From Symsagittifera roscoffensis (taxonomy: Eukaryota > Xenacoelomorpha > Acoela > Convolutidae), in the NCBI RefSeq assembly GCF_963678635.1, contig NC_087065.1:6595209-6659208 (forward strand): 64,000 nucleotides of DNA, read 5' to 3'. Numbering within the stretch: the stretch's first letter is position 1; each line of letters starts with the position of its first letter. Below are positions 21,553 through 35,305 of the stretch, in pieces. The notes below the pieces were generated by a model. It saw only the letters and a program-made list of their open reading frames with translations. It searched no databases and had not been told where the DNA came from. Made by a program: the position numbers and the translations under genes.

Positions 21553-22395
21553 CAGTGCTGATTTAAATTAACCGGACAAAACGCGTTAAACTTGAAGCTT
21601 AAAACGTGTTTTTCTCAAATTGGGTTGAGTTTAGGAGAAAAATTAGGAAGACAAAACTTGCTTAAAATTTTAGCAGAATTAATATGATGTAACTTGTTTG
21701 GCGAAATTCGGGCCCAAACTTTTACCCCAAAAATTGGTCATTGTGGCTTTTCTTAGTTAATCAAGTTAAATGAGAAAAACGGGTTTTAAAGTTGAGTTTA
21801 GGTGAAAACTTATGAGGACAAAGCTGGCTTAAAATTTTAGCAGAATTAATATGGTGCAGTTTATTTTGCGAAATTCAGGCCCGAAAATTTACCCCAAAAA
21901 TGGGTCAATTTGGCTTTTCTTAGTTAATCAAAAATTACGCCAAAAATACCCAGTCAATTACAGACATAATTAGATCAAAATGAGGCCCTTACGTAGCCCA
22001 ACAAACTTTAAGAAGGGTAAATTCTCCAAAACATTGTATAAGTTAATTTATTTTGTTTTATAGACAAAAAAGGTCGTTTTTACAATACAAAATTACATTT
22101 ATTTATTGAAAAACAATTTTTAAACGGTTTGCAATTTTTTTAGAGAATATACCCTCCTTAAGGTTTGTTGGGCTACGTAAGGGGCTCATTTTGATCTAAT
22201 TATGTCTGTGTATGAGTGGGTATATTTTTATTAACTATCAAAAAACAAAATGACCCATTTTTGGGGTAAAATTTTGGGCCCGAATTTTGCAAAACAAATT
22301 ACACCATATTAATTCTACAAAAGTTTTAAGCAACTCTTGTCTTCATAAATTTTCACCTAAACTGAACTAAATAGTGAGTTAAATACCGGTTTTGG
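21553..22395. mobile_element. Tc1/mariner-type foldback MITE, copy A (3' end truncated)
   Basis: The element begins with CAGTGCTGATTTAAATTAAC directly after a TA dinucleotide, as Tc1/mariner ends do. Its two halves are long inverted repeats (for example TACGTAGCCCAACAAAC against GTTTGTTGGGCTACGTA) around a loop near 22,080. The left half contains an extra partial copy of about 200 bp of arm sequence. The right terminus is missing, and the sequence changes near 22,395. No transposase frame is present. Confidence 0.75.
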
Positions 22396-22410
22396 GCCAT
22401 CAAGGTTCAA

Positions 22411-22751
22411 CGCCAGCGAAAACCACCAACGGAGTTTACTTTAAAAAAACCATATTAGGATTAAATCAGATGATTAAACGCCTTTTTGGGAAAATTAGAA
22501 ACTTCTGCTAGAGTGGGTTGTGTTTTTAAAACAAAATCCGACATCACAAAAAAACCTATGATATGATCATTTGAGGTTTCATTTTAAAATGACTTCAATT
22601 GTCATTCGTGTTCTTAGTTTTCATCCGTGTTCTATGAGAATCAGATTGGTGCAATGCTTCTGAATCAGATAAGTGGTATCTAATTCATATGAGTAACCAA
22701 TAGGGTTATGCAGTTACTAGTAAGTAAAATTCGTTTACTAGTAAGTTACTA
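22411..22751 (+). repeat. 341-bp segment, first copy of a direct duplication
   Basis: The stretch from CGCCAGCGAAAACCACC to TACTAGTAAGTTACTA is repeated with few mismatches at 23540-23879. It contains TTACTAGTAA palindromes near its end. The second MITE copy is inserted at the TA that ends this copy. No coding content seen. Confidence 0.8.
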
Positions 22752-23481
22752 CAGCGCTGATTTAAATTAACCGTTCAAAACGCGTTAAACTTGAAATTTA
22801 AAACCCGTTTTCTCAAATTGGGTTGAATTTAGGTGAAAACTTATGCTGACAAAACATCCTTAAAATTTTAGCGGAATTAATATGGTGTAATTTATTTTGC
22901 GAAATTCGGGCCCGAAGTTTTACCCCAAAAATGGGTCATTTTGGCTTTTCTTAGTTTATCAAAAATTACGCTGAATTAACACAGTCAATCACAGACATGA
23001 TTAAATCAAAGTGAGTCCTTTACGTAGCCCAACAAACTTTAAGAAGGGTATAATCTCCAAAACATTGTATAAGTTAATTAATTGTTGTTTGATAGACAAA
23101 AAAGGTCGTTTTTACTATATAAAATACTACCTTTTTATTTAAAAACAATTTTTGAACAATTTGCAATTCTGTTTTGAGAACATACCCTTGTAAAGTTTGT
23201 TGGACTACGTAAGGCGCTCTCTTTGATATAATTATGTCTGTGATCGACTGGGTATTTTCGGCGTAATTTTTGATTAACTAAGAAAAGCCAAATTGACCCA
23301 TTTTTGGGGTAAATTTTCGGGCCTGAATTTCGCAAAATAAACTGCACCATATTAATTCTGCTAAAATTTTAAGCCAGTTTTGTCCTCATAAGTTTTCACC
23401 TAAACTCAACTCAATTTGAGAAAAACGGGTTTTAATTTTCAGGTCTAACGCGTTTTGTCCCGTTAATTTAAATCAGCACTG
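22752..23481. mobile_element. Tc1/mariner-type foldback MITE, copy B (complete)
   Basis: This 730-bp element is flanked by TA on both sides (22750-51 and 23482-83). Its ends are CAGCGCTGATTTAAATTAAC and, on the opposite strand, CAGTGCTGATTTAAATTAAC. Nearly the whole element is a long inverted repeat with a loop around 23,080-23,130. The left and right arms share TTTTACCCCAAAAATGGGTC, among other blocks. There is no transposase, so it is non-autonomous. It is a relative of copy A about 1.2 kb away and differs from it at many positions. Confidence 0.85.
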
Positions 23482-23539
23482 TACTGAACACAAGTGTTTT
23501 ATCCAATAAAAAAGTAGACTATGCCCTGCACAAATTCGC

Positions 23540-23879
23540 CGCCAGCGAAAACCACCAACGGAGTTAACTTTAAAAAACCATATTAGGATTAAATCAGATG
23601 ATTAAACGCCTTTTTGGGAAAATTAGAAAATTCTGCTAGAGTGGATTGTGTTTTCAAAACAAAATCCGACATCACAAAAAAACCTATGATATGATCATTT
23701 GAGGTTTCATTTTAAAATGACTTCAATTGTCATTCGTGTTCTTAGTTTTCATCCGTGTTCTATGAGAAAAAGATTGGTGCAATGCTTCTGAATCAGATTA
23801 GTTGTATCTAATTTATGTAAGTAACCAATAGGGTTATGCAGTTACTAGTAAGTAAAATTCGTTTACTAGTAAGTTACTA
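23540..23879 (+). repeat. 340-bp segment, second copy of the direct duplication
   Basis: This is the second copy of the segment at 22411-22751, about 95% alike by eye. It continues into a TTACTAGTA-rich palindromic stretch (about 23,847-23,905) that is absent after the first copy, where MITE copy B sits instead. Confidence 0.8.
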
Positions 23880-26800
23880 GTACATTTACTAGTAACTTAC
23901 TTATTATTATGTAATTCCGCACAACCCTTGTAACCAACTAGGAACGCTAAATTTCACGTATTTATCCAAGCTACAAGATACAAAAAAGTTTGGAAAATTT
24001 GGAGTGGTTGGAATGCTTGGTGCTTTTAGCACAGCAACCGTCTGCTCTTGTTCTAATTTCCGCTGGATCTGTCAGTTTTGACGGCTAGTGACCTTGAAAA
24101 AACAAAAATGGCTCAAAACCTAAATCATAATATTTGAAAAGATTTGACAAATATTTTCCTCAAGAATATCGATACTAATCCCACCCAAAATTGCGCATAA
24201 TTTGCATTAACTTACCATTGAGTCGGTAAAAACAGCTTTTCTTAGATCAAATCTGCAAGTTTTTTTACTCTACCATAAAACAAAAAAGTCGTATAAATTT
24301 GGTAATAACAAGTGTATTGAGTACGTCATTCAAGGAAACACTAATTAACTAATTGGTCGTACAGTAGATCAAATAAAAAAATCAACAAGGCAAGTAATAA
24401 AACTGCTGCAAACTGCCAATATAAATCAAATTAACTAGTCAAAAAATGACTGCCAGCATCAGTTACTTAGTTTTGATAGATTTTTTTTCAAAAATTTCGA
24501 AAACAACTTATCAGTGGGTTAGATTAATTGCCTTTCTGAATAGTAAGGTAATAAATTTAAACTGTTGATACGTTTTTTGCGCATTTTGCAAATAAAAAAT
24601 TTCTGTAGTATGGATAAGTAGTTTAATTTCTTGGCTAGCCTCTATTTCGACTGAATGAAATGCTTTTGCTGTTCCTTTTCGGATTGCCCTGATTTTAATA
24701 ATAACCCACTAAAGGGTAAATAGGTCACCGTTTGCGACACAAAAATACTTTGCATTTATTCCTACTCTATTTCAGTTGTAAAGTTCAGGATCTGGTCCAA
24801 GCCATAAATCAAACAATCCCAATAATTGTTCTATCTATCTCAATTCCAAACAACACAAAAACAATATAACTGATAAAAAATAATGTAACTGTTTCCGGAA
24901 AGAGGTCACTAAAGTGTACTTCAATCACTTGAACTTGGATACATATCATGCTCATTGTTTTAGATGGGAAAACTTTCCATGATAATAGCTTTGCATCCAA
25001 GCCACGCCTACCTAACGTGAACTGTTTAACACCAGAATTCAATAAAAATGAAAAGAATTGACAAATATGAGATAGCAAAAGATAAACTCAGGCTAATTAA
25101 CGAGGCAAAAATGATAGCTTCATTTTTTCAGCTAGATCGAGTTATAGACACAGTTTCGCCCCTAATTGCCGCTTAGAAGTGCATATTCAGCTTACTTGCT
25201 TATTCGTCTTTTTAACAAATGGGTCAAAAAAATTATAAGTTGTGTTTATAAGCAAGTTGTACTGGCTTAAGAATTGTTCTTCATGTAGCATATTGTAAGC
25301 TCAATAAGAATCCGTACACATTTTGATTAAATTGAGTTGCAATTAAATAGAGCTGAATCGATGTTCAAAGTTACAAAACATTTGAAAAAATTATTGACAA
25401 AACACACATTTTTCAGACATATGTAGTTCAAAGCCAAGAACGTTACTGTTTCGACCAAGAAATGGTCAGGAGTTTCGCATTCGGGTGTTCATCTCAACGC
25501 AAAATCAAAACCGTAAACAAAGGGCAGATGAAGTCCAGTGATAAATCTTCTGAGACCCCTTAGGGCATAATTGGAGCTTCAATCAAATACTTTCCAAACA
25601 ATTGGCGCCGCGACAACACAAAAACAAGAATTTGACAATTTGGGTCAAAGTTTCAAAAAAAGTAGATAAAAAAAGCTACTTGTGACTCAGAGGTTTGACG
25701 ATGATTAACAACGTTTTGTTTCTCTATATTGTAATTAAATATTTATCAATTTTTCTCAGGATAAAATCGATTTTTAAAAATTTAGAAACAAAAGGCTTCA
25801 CCATTGTTTTGAGGAAAACAAGTGGAAAAAAAACTGAAGAAAAAATAGTTTTTCATTAAGAAAAAATCGTCGACTAAAAATTTGGTAGATGAACAGATAT
25901 CGGTAAATAATGTTTTTTGCTGGACAAGTTACCTTCTGTAAGAAAGACTGGTACCCGTTTTCATAACACTTGCAATTAAATTTCGGTGATTATCTGGGAT
26001 ATTTGAACTTAAGCTAAAAACAGAAGTCAAGCGGCAATTCGCAAACACCAGAAAAAGTTAAGGGCAAAAATAGCTACTCCGATTTGAAAGAACCCCAGAA
26101 TTTGAGGTAAAGACAACCAATTTCGAAATACAAAAGATTCTGAACATTATGAGCCAATACCATTAAAGCGATAAACAAACGACAAAAAAACAAGGAGAGC
26201 CGTATATTGTGCAAGCAGCACAAAATGTTCCAACCACATTCTCAAAAAAAACTATAGCCTTTTTCTCCAAATTAGTGCTTTTTCTTCTAGGTCGTGTAAT
26301 GATAGAACTATATGAAAGCGTAGAAATTTTGTGAATTATACATAAAAAGACTAAAATTATCTTCAAAAATAATTGAACAAAAAAAATTCAAAAAAAAAAT
26401 CTTTTTTTTTTTGAATTTTGCACTGAAAAACCAGAAAAACACTATACGAAGCTTCCAAAATTATTTTTCAATAAAAAGCAATTGACAGATTTTTTAAAAA
26501 ACTTAACGGGAAAAAGTCTACTTTCCGATTAGAAGACACTTGCTCTCGTAAATGTAAATACCAGAAGCCTCTCGGTAACATTGAATGTTTTTTTTTGCGA
26601 TTTAATTTCTGCCTCGAGCAGCTAACAAAAATGCTCCAATAGATATCATGATTTTATTGAAAACACTAGCACGAAAATGACAAAAAGCATCTCTATAAAG
26701 TGCAATTAATAAGTATTAATAAGCCTCAAATTAGTAAAAATTCGGCTAGATCTCGGATTCGATTAGGAGCTAGAAATTATAAGTATTACGCACTAACAAT

Positions 26801-27396
26801 TCAGCCACAGAGATTGGAAAATCACAAACACAGCCACAAATAAAACAAAGAACAGATGCTTCTAAACTTCCAATTCTACAGATCCTGATTATAGCAAAAG
26901 GGCCACCAATTAAGTGAACAATTTTACCGAACACCTTTATTTGCGAGTTAGCTTAGAAAAAAGAATGTTCGCACTGATATACTACGCTTGCAAGCTGGCT
27001 TGTAAAATAACTTGTAAAAATAAAATAAATCAGTCGATCGTTTTGGAATTACATTAAATAGAAGATACTCACATTGAGAGAAGTTAGCTAACAAACTCGT
27101 CAGGCAAAGAAAAGCCTTTATATTGGATCAAAGAGTTTAAAAGAAGTCCAAATGTATATATAATGGGCTACCAGCATTGACATAGTCTTGTTTTTCTCTC
27201 AGCAACTTAATTGTTTTTTTTTAAATAAAAACATCGCACAAAAACTTGCTATTTTTTATTTATTAAACAATTTGATTTTACAATCTTGTTGTGGCAATTT
27301 ACTTAATGCGGCCACTGAACGGTTAATTGCAGCCATTGCAGATTTTTTTTCTGACATCAAGGTTATTGAAAACTACCCCCGATATTCCAAATGGTA
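23880..27396. other. AT-rich intergenic stretch, no gene seen
   Basis: Short open frames only, none with a recognisable domain. Apart from homopolymer-rich tracts I noticed no strong repeat structure. Confidence 0.5.
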
Positions 27397-27855
27397 CTAC
27401 TATGATAGAGTGGTCCCTTGAAAATAACCAGGTCCCTTGAGAATAAGACACCTAGAGCTCTCTAATCGTTTAATAATTATGACTACGCCTTTCAGAAAGA
27501 TGTCGCAGTATATTTTCAAACAAATTTCAAGTTTTGTTACCTCTTAAAACCTCCCCCTCATCATTTCAAGGTTGAAAATTAAAAAAAAAACGCCAATAGT
27601 GGGTTTGATGACAAATAAGTCAACCCAATTATATGGTTGTTAAACCGCAAAATAAAGTAAAGCGAGCAAATTTCAATATATAAATAAAAATGATTACAAT
27701 TTTCAATCTGAAAAGTTTCTGGCTGAACATGTTTTGCGAGATTTTTGAAATGAATAATTTATACACAAATTAGTTTTCAAAATTATAACATGCGAAATGC
27801 ATGCGGGACCTCTCTATCAAAGTTGCTTTTTCGAGGGACCACTCTATCATAGTAG
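27397..27855. mobile_element. 459-bp MITE with TA target duplication
   Basis: The terminal inverted repeats CTACTATGATAGAGTGGTCC and GGACCACTCTATCATAGTAG are perfect, and each end is flanked by TA, as for Tc1/mariner-class insertions. A second degenerate copy of the tip motif (GGTCCCTTGAGAATAAG on the left, GGGACCTCTCTATC on the right) lies just inside each end. The interior is AT-rich and non-coding. Confidence 0.85.
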
Positions 27856-30800
27856 TACCTTCCAAATTTAGGAATTGAGCGGTGCCCAAATTAACTGCTT
27901 CTACCAATTAAAATTAGCAAAACCAGAAGCCTGCCAGAATTATTGAATCAGATTTTCTAGCTCGAGTGCCTAAAACAAATTTGCGCAAGCAGTTCTCAAG
28001 GTTTACCTAAAAATTATCGCAGGTAGCTTTAAAAAAATCTTAATTGATTCAAGAAATCATTCAATTTTTTAAACTAGCAAAGCTGAAATTATCAGTCTTC
28101 TGTTAGGAGTACTTGAAAGATAAGTTACTTACAATCAGGCGGTTGATAACAAACCAGTTAGTCGAAGAGGAGAAAATACGACGGCATATAATGCTAAGAG
28201 AAGGCCATAGTTAATTATATTTAGCCACTTCACAGATTTCCTGTAGTTGCATTCTAACAAGAGAGCTTCAATTGCTTGGGGGGTTGATTTTGTCTAGATT
28301 ATCGATTATATTTTATCAGCGCACTAGGCTCGGTTCGGTGTCTACCGACATTACATTTGATCGATTCGGTTGATATCTAGAATCAAATTGACCTTTGTTC
28401 ATACTGAATATTTATATAAAAAGCGATATTGAAAATAAAGCTCTCAGTTGCTGTTCAAATAGCGAATAAGTTTCCAAACCATAACTTTATTTTCTAACTT
28501 TTCACATCAAAAAAACTTACCTTTTGAGTTCTTTCCCTGAATTTGTCGATAGTTAATTTTGATTGACACTAGAACAGAGTAAAGAAGTAACTTAAAGATT
28601 TTTAAAAATTACTTCTTAACACATAGCTTTTATCCAGCATGTAGTCGCAACAGAATAAATTAGGAAATTATAAAAATGAAAATAAAAATTGTTTGATAAA
28701 TCGCACAAATTGAGAATTAATTAACAAAGGCATAAAGTAGTACTAACAGAAGAACTCGTCAAGGAATAGGAAAATTACGAGCTCGTATTTATCTCAGAAA
28801 CTATAAGTGAATATTAAACTTACAACCTAAAGATGAGTCGTGGTAAACGACCTTCATAAATCTCTTGTTTGCTGTTTTTAACCGAAAGCCATATAAATAA
28901 TTTATGTGAAACTATATTTGAAAAATTCCAAATATTTAAAAAAACAACTTCATGCAAATACGTGTATCGCTAAGCAATTAGTTTAACCGCTCAACCAAAT
29001 AGACTTTCAATTATTTCAATGAAGCGCAAATCAGCCATCTTAAAGCCGCTTACTTCAAAGAGAAATGTTTTTTTTTTGGAAATTTCGCGAAAATCAAATC
29101 AAATTTCGGAAAATTGCCCCAAAATTGTACCTAACAATTGCAGGCTCCAATTAATTCACCCAAAGATGCTAAAGAAACAGAATTCCAGCAAAACACGATT
29201 TTCAACCTAACATGAAGCCCACGGCAATACATCTTTCAGTATAAACGAAACAAACGTGAAAACAACATTGAAAAAAGGTTCAGCAAAAAATTTCTTACCG
29301 AATTTTGTAGCAAATCAAAACCAATTATGTTCGTATAACGTCATATAAAGCAGATGCCACGAAGCAACATTGCAACACAGGTCGAAGTTGAGGTACGCAC
29401 CACTTGCGATAAAAACAAGTATAGGATCAAAACAGCAAAGACTCTTGAAAACTAAAAAAAGAGGACGATGTTACCACCGGAGAACTGTGATACCAAAATT
29501 GCGCATTTATAATAAATAATTTCTGTAATGCGATTGATTGGTGAACGAATTTATAGAATTATCTAGAAAAACGAAAAAAAAATGAAAGTTTAATTTTTAA
29601 ATTCATTCGAGATTTTTAAGAGGTCTTTATCGATCTAACAAATAAAATCGACAATTTTTAGGAAACAAATCATTAAATAAACAAGATAACACAATTCAAG
29701 CCGACACGATTAAAACCAACAGCCAATAAGCTAAAAAAACAACCGAAAACTATCGGCAAAATCTTCATCGAAAAAATACATGTACTGTCCACATAGAAAC
29801 CAGCAACAGCATATTTGTACTAAGTGCAAAGGGGTATACACATTTTCGAAGCTAAAGTGAGAACTTAATCAACAACAATGAAGCCAAAACGCCATCAGCA
29901 AAAAATATAGAAATTCTATCATTACACATATCACTAGATCTATTAAACTGAACAAGATAGTTTTGGAACAAAAACATGCAAGACAAAATAATGCGAAACT
30001 AGCATCGGAAGATCTTACCAACCCGTAACAAAGTTTTAACAAATCACATAAACGGTAAAATTGCAATTGACATAAATAGTAAATTTCAAAAAGAAAACGA
30101 ATATTTGAAACAATCACAGTCAAAATATGTCTGTTGAAATGTTTTCAACAAAGCGGACAAAGAGATGAATGAGTATAGATGAGCCCTGTGAACAAAACTA
30201 TTTACCGGAACAATTCCAGGACTCGACTGCGCAATCCTTGCTGATCAAAAGGCAAGCAAACAAACCCTGAGACGAGCTTCGCTGTCTTCCTTGCGATACA
30301 CGCAGAAGCAATTATCATAAGAAACTATCAAAAATAATTTTAAATCAACGGGAAAACAGCCAGTAGCTAAAAAAATAGTAAGGCTATATTATAAAATTGC
30401 TTGGCGCTACATTTAGGACTGATGGTTTGAAAAATGGTTGAAAAAAAAAAAGAAAAACAGTAATTGAAAAAAAGTGGTAAATATCAACTAATTGTACATT
30501 CAACTATATCAACTAAAGTTGAATAACCAACAGAAGGTTGGAAAATTTTCAACTAGAGGAAACCGAAACAAAACAAGTTACTATTTATTTTTTTTATCTT
30601 TTTCTAAATTTCGAATTTTGAAAAAAGAAAGAAAACTACTTTTTTTATGATTGATTCATTTTTCATAAAACTTACGCAAAAAAAAATTGGGCAAATTGAT
30701 AATAATTTATTCCGCCAAGAAATCTGTCGTAAATCTAGTTAAAAACTTCTTTCAAAACTATAAGTAATTAAAAATTTTCGCTCCACTTCCGTTTTTTAAT

Positions 30801-31440
30801 CAAATTAAACGACTTCTTGAAAAGAACACGAAAAAAAACACCCGACCTCAATAAGTATCTTCGATAAGTTCGTTGACACATAATCAAGCAACATATCACC
30901 ACTCAAAAATGCATACGATCTTTGAAAGACAAATAATTCTGGTCCAATAAATACCTAAAAACAATATTGAAATAGCATTTTAAGGTTCGAAATTGAGCAA
31001 AATCTAATAAGATATTTAAAAATGAAAACCATTTAAGAGTTTCAATTTATAGACCACGAGCAATTAAGTGTTAACAAATCTTTCGAATATCACTTCAAAA
31101 AGATGCATCTAAGCAGCTATTAATTAGAAAAGGTTTTAAAAACGAGCATAAAAAAGCAAAATACCCTAAATAACTTATGAAAAAAGTAGGCCGCAAAGTA
31201 AACGAAAAATTTCAATTAAAACCCAGAAACCCGTTAGAAACAGAAATAGCAGAAAACTGCCTTTGAATTGCCTCTGAAAAACGTGGCTATAGAGCATTTA
31301 TATCTTAAAACATAGCCAACAGACAGATAGAAACAATCTAAGTTTGACTTTTTGAAATTCCAGATAAATTTTTTTCTCACTTTTTTTCCAAACAAAACAA
31401 TTCGAGAAAACTGGAATAAAGAGTTTTGTATTTATCAAGT
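27856..31440. other. AT-rich intergenic stretch, no gene seen
   Basis: No gene-like frame. One copy of a short dispersed motif (TACGCACCACTTGCGATAA, about 29,393-29,411) belongs to a family also seen at about 32,825, 34,191 and 44,271. Confidence 0.5.
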
Positions 31441-31489
31441 TTGAGCTCTTGGTGTACAATATTGATAAAAACTTATCCAACTTGAGAAC

Positions 31490-32560
31490 ATTTTACTCTG
31501 CGGGGACAGAAAAAAAATATTTTCGAAATTCAAACTCCAGTTTTTGTCCACTTGATTTTTTGGTATTGGAGATTAACATTCCTTCCTTTTATCAAATGAA
31601 TTTGAATAGAGCTTACAAAAACTCGAAACTCAAACTGCGAAAAAACAAATTTGAGCGTGACCAACTTTCCAAACTTCTCCATTAAAAAAATTATATAACA
31701 GTACGTCCGATGTCTTCACTTCGTTTTCGAGGTCTGGGCCGCAAAATGCAGACCAAGAATCAGGACTGGAATGTACCATGTTGAGCTCTCTATGAACTTG
31801 CTACTGAGTACCTATCAACTATATCGAATGAGTAAGAGAGAGAAATTTAGATCTAAGTTCGCAATAATGTTGTAATTTACACAATCACAAAACACATTCT
31901 TTTCAATTAAAACTTACTGAAAGTTTTCGAGTGAGTAATAATTTTGCTATTTTTACAAACCGGGAAAACTTGCTCTTTCAATTGAAATTTCATTTTAGGA
32001 GTTTTCTGGTTATGGCTTGAAAAAAGCAAATTGATCATCCAATGATTAGGGATATCTTTTTACGGAAAGGGTATTTTTTAGAATTGCAGCTAAAGGTTCC
32101 TTCCTTTCGTCAAATAAATTTGAATAGAGCTTAGAATAAAATCAAAATTCAAACTGCCAAAAAACAAATTTGAGCGTGAACAACTTTCCAAATTTCTTCT
32201 TGAAAATAAAAAAATCACAACACGACTCAGATGTCCTCACTTCGTTTGAGTATGAACAAACAAAAATTTGAGACTCGACCGCAAAAAGCAGAACAAAAAT
32301 CAGGACTGAAATTATTGATTATTGTACCATGTTCGAACCTCTATAACCTTGCTACTGAGTACCTATCAGTTATATCGAATATAAGAAAGAAATATGTACG
32401 TTCTAAGTTCGCAATATTTTTGCTATCTACAATCCCAGAACACATTTTGCTAAATTTAAGCTTATTGAAAGCTTTCGAGCAAGCATTAATTTTGCTATTT
32501 TTCTGATTATGGGTTGATTATCGAATGATTGAGGATATCTTTTTAACGGAGGTGTTCCTC
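31490..32560 (+). repeat. roughly 0.5-kb tandem duplication
   Basis: A unit of about 520 bp occurs twice, with blocks such as CAAATTTGAGCGTGA, CTTGCTACTGAGTACCTATC, TCTAAGTTCGCAATA and GGATATCTTTTT in the same order. The copies differ by many substitutions and small indels, so the duplication is old. The open frames over it are not conserved between copies, which argues against coding function. Confidence 0.75.
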
Positions 32561-33239
32561 AAAACCCTTGCAACTGCTGGAGATTTTGTTGGGCTAATTC
32601 GCTGAGTGAATGGATGCAACAAATCAATTTTATATAAAGAACGAGGATATTCGGCTGCTTAGCAAGTAAAACAGCATCTTCAGACCAACAACAACTAAGA
32701 CAAAATTAAAATGAAACAGAAAAAATGAAAATTAATGACTTTATGGAAACTTATAAAAATCGAAGATAAACATATATTACTTTGAAACTTCGAAAATTTA
32801 CACGATCAACACTTTTTTCGCGGAACTTCGCATCATTTGCGATATAACACAAACATAAAAAAAACATAAAAAATCGAAAAATTAGTCTACCATATTTCAA
32901 AATGTCGTGAGTCTCGGTAGAAGATCATTTTAGGCAAACATGCCAGTCAATTATACAAAAAGTTAGCAACAAAACGAGGAAACAAAGACCGCAATTAGCA
33001 ACATGAAGAGGAAACAAAACCCAATCTTTTTATTAAACAATTTTCAAGTCTTCCCTGTAACTACATTGAACAACACTTGCTCTTGCAACTTCAATGGAGG
33101 TTGCCTACAGAGCAAGAAAAACTCTTAATTAAAGATAGCCAATCGAAGATTGAGAGAGTAATGAACGCAATGTGCATAAAAAACTAACTTTGTTGAAAAA
33201 AACTCAATTTTCGAATTTCAAAAAAAAAAACCTTTAAGC

Positions 33240-34210
33240 TCTATGAATTTCTAGAACAATTTATGATTGGCGCTTTTTTTATAACATGAATCCAACTAGA
33301 GAAAACTGGATCAATAGGTAAAGTTTTTATTGCGCTGGAATCCAAAAACCTAAATTCCACTTTCGAATCTAGAAATCGTTCACGTTTTTTTGTGCCATTT
33401 CCACGTTCGTATTTGGAGAGTGCTATTTACGTCTCTTTCAACAGATGAAGCTCAATTAACTCAAAAAGTGCATATATACCTAAGTGCATTCATAAATGCA
33501 TCAATATGTATGAATGCACATCTGTAGTTATTAGACTTCTCCTGAAAAAAAATTTAAAAATCAGCAAGACGACCTATATAAGTCTTCACTACATTCATTA
33601 CTCTTAAAAAGACAACTAAGCCCGCAATTTTGAAGCAGACACACCATAAACAAAAAAAATGATTTTGAAATTTTAAAAACTTTCCAGTTTCTCTGAAACT
33701 ACATTGAATAACAGTTGCTATTACAATGAAAGCTGCTGACAGCACAAGCAAAATCCGTGATGTGGTAACTAAGACGACAAAACTTGAGCAGACAACCAAA
33801 CTTCCGACTATTCAAACATGAGCCGACAAACGAAAGTCCGACAATTCAAGAACCATTGGCCATCAGAGAAAAGCAAGTAGGATTTGTACGAAAAACATTT
33901 ACGGGAAAAAAAGTCTAGTTCAAGTACAATTTCTTTCGCTAATGTAACAAAACTAGACCAATTAGAGAAAACTAGATCAATCGGTAACTTTTTCATCCTT
34001 CTAGAAAATTTTTAAATTTAAATCTATTTTCGAACCTTGAAGTCGTTCACATTTTTGGCGCCATTTCCGCATTCGTTATTGGAGAGTAAGTTGCCTTCCT
34101 TTTGACAAATGAATTTGCTTTGAGCTTCAAAAAATAGAAAGTCAAAGCGCAAAAGATCAAATTCGGCGTGACCAATAGGAGCGAAGCGGAGCTTCGCATC
34201 ACTTGCGATA
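33240..34210. repeat. members of a dispersed AT-rich repeat family
   Basis: Two diverged copies (about 33,240-33,440 and 33,940-34,200) share the order GAGAAAACT-GATCAAT, ..CGAA-CTAGAA-TCGTTCAC.., TTTGGAGAGT, CCTTCCTTT and CAAATTTGAGC-like blocks. Related blocks recur at about 31,560, 32,095 and 40,100-40,720. The end at 34,191-34,210 is the motif GCTTCGCATCACTTGCGATA. The family probably represents an interspersed repeat of this genome. I cannot assign a class. Confidence 0.5.
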
Positions 34211-35305
34211 CGAAAATGAACGACTGTTTCAAATCACATGAAAATAAAAATCGAAAAAAACCTTGGAAAAATCGTTTCTGTCGAAAACATTTATAAAACT
34301 TGCAAAAAAGCCCAAAGTATCTAGAAAAAATTACCTGCATAATTAGAAACTTTACAAGGATTTTTTTGAAAGCTAGAAAGAAGCGGAGATTTCCAAGGGA
34401 ACTATGTCTTTTTGAGGGAACTATGTCGACAAAAATAAGCACACAAAAGTTTAAATAATATAACCGGAACCTTTCAGTTTGTGAAACAACAGGTCGTTAC
34501 TGGAATCTTACTCTCGGGCTTTGTCGTCTCAAGGATGCGTAAAACAGCAACTTGGAAAAAGCCGGAATTTCATTTAAAAAAAGTCGGGCTACGGGAACTA
34601 AGCCGACAAAAATAATCACACGCAGGAAAAAGCACAAGAATTCCGGATTCGAGCCACAAGTGTTTGCCGTCTAAATTAGGCTTGTTACCTATACGACAGA
34701 TGGTTGATTGAATTGCATTTTATAATAAAGCAAAAAATATATTTAAAATTTTCCCGTGCAAACTCTGTGAAAATATTTTTTACGGAGAAAAAGACTAGTA
34801 ACAGGCTGCAACACCCTTGATAATCGCAAGGGTAAAGACTTTCAGCATAGAAAAAAAAAGTATCACGACCTATATAAGTGACATCTCTACATTCATTGAC
34901 ACTTAATAAGTCTGCAAAAATATGAATGTTCAAATCAAAAATTCAGACCCGTTTTTCTTGAGACATTTTTTTGATTTTTTCTGATATCGGAATCACGGTC
35001 AACAGGGCTATAATATGATACCAAAATCTAAATCGACAGGAAAAAATACCCAGCGACATTGTTCCTTCTCACATCAAGTTGTTGGAATAAAAATAAGTTA
35101 CCGAGCGCAAAAGAGATTTAAATTCCACTGTCATATACATAAACTACGCCTTCATTTTGAGGAAAAGAAAGTTTCTATTATTTTACTGGTTCACAAAATA
35201 GAAGTTAAACAGCAAAAATTGATACGATCTATTTTTCAGGAATATTAAAGTTGTAGCATAAGTTTTAAATTATACGCAATTCAATCGAGTTTAATTCTAA
35301 CTTTT

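Noticed and set aside
31298..32506. Small frames in the 0.5-kb duplication as a duplicated gene
   Set aside because: The frames are not conserved between the two copies, and indels are not in multiples of three.
14672..35300. CRISPR arrays, rRNA genes or other protein-coding genes in the gene-free middle
   Set aside because: No regular spaced repeats, no rRNA core sequence and no exon-like coding pattern with splice sites was recognised.
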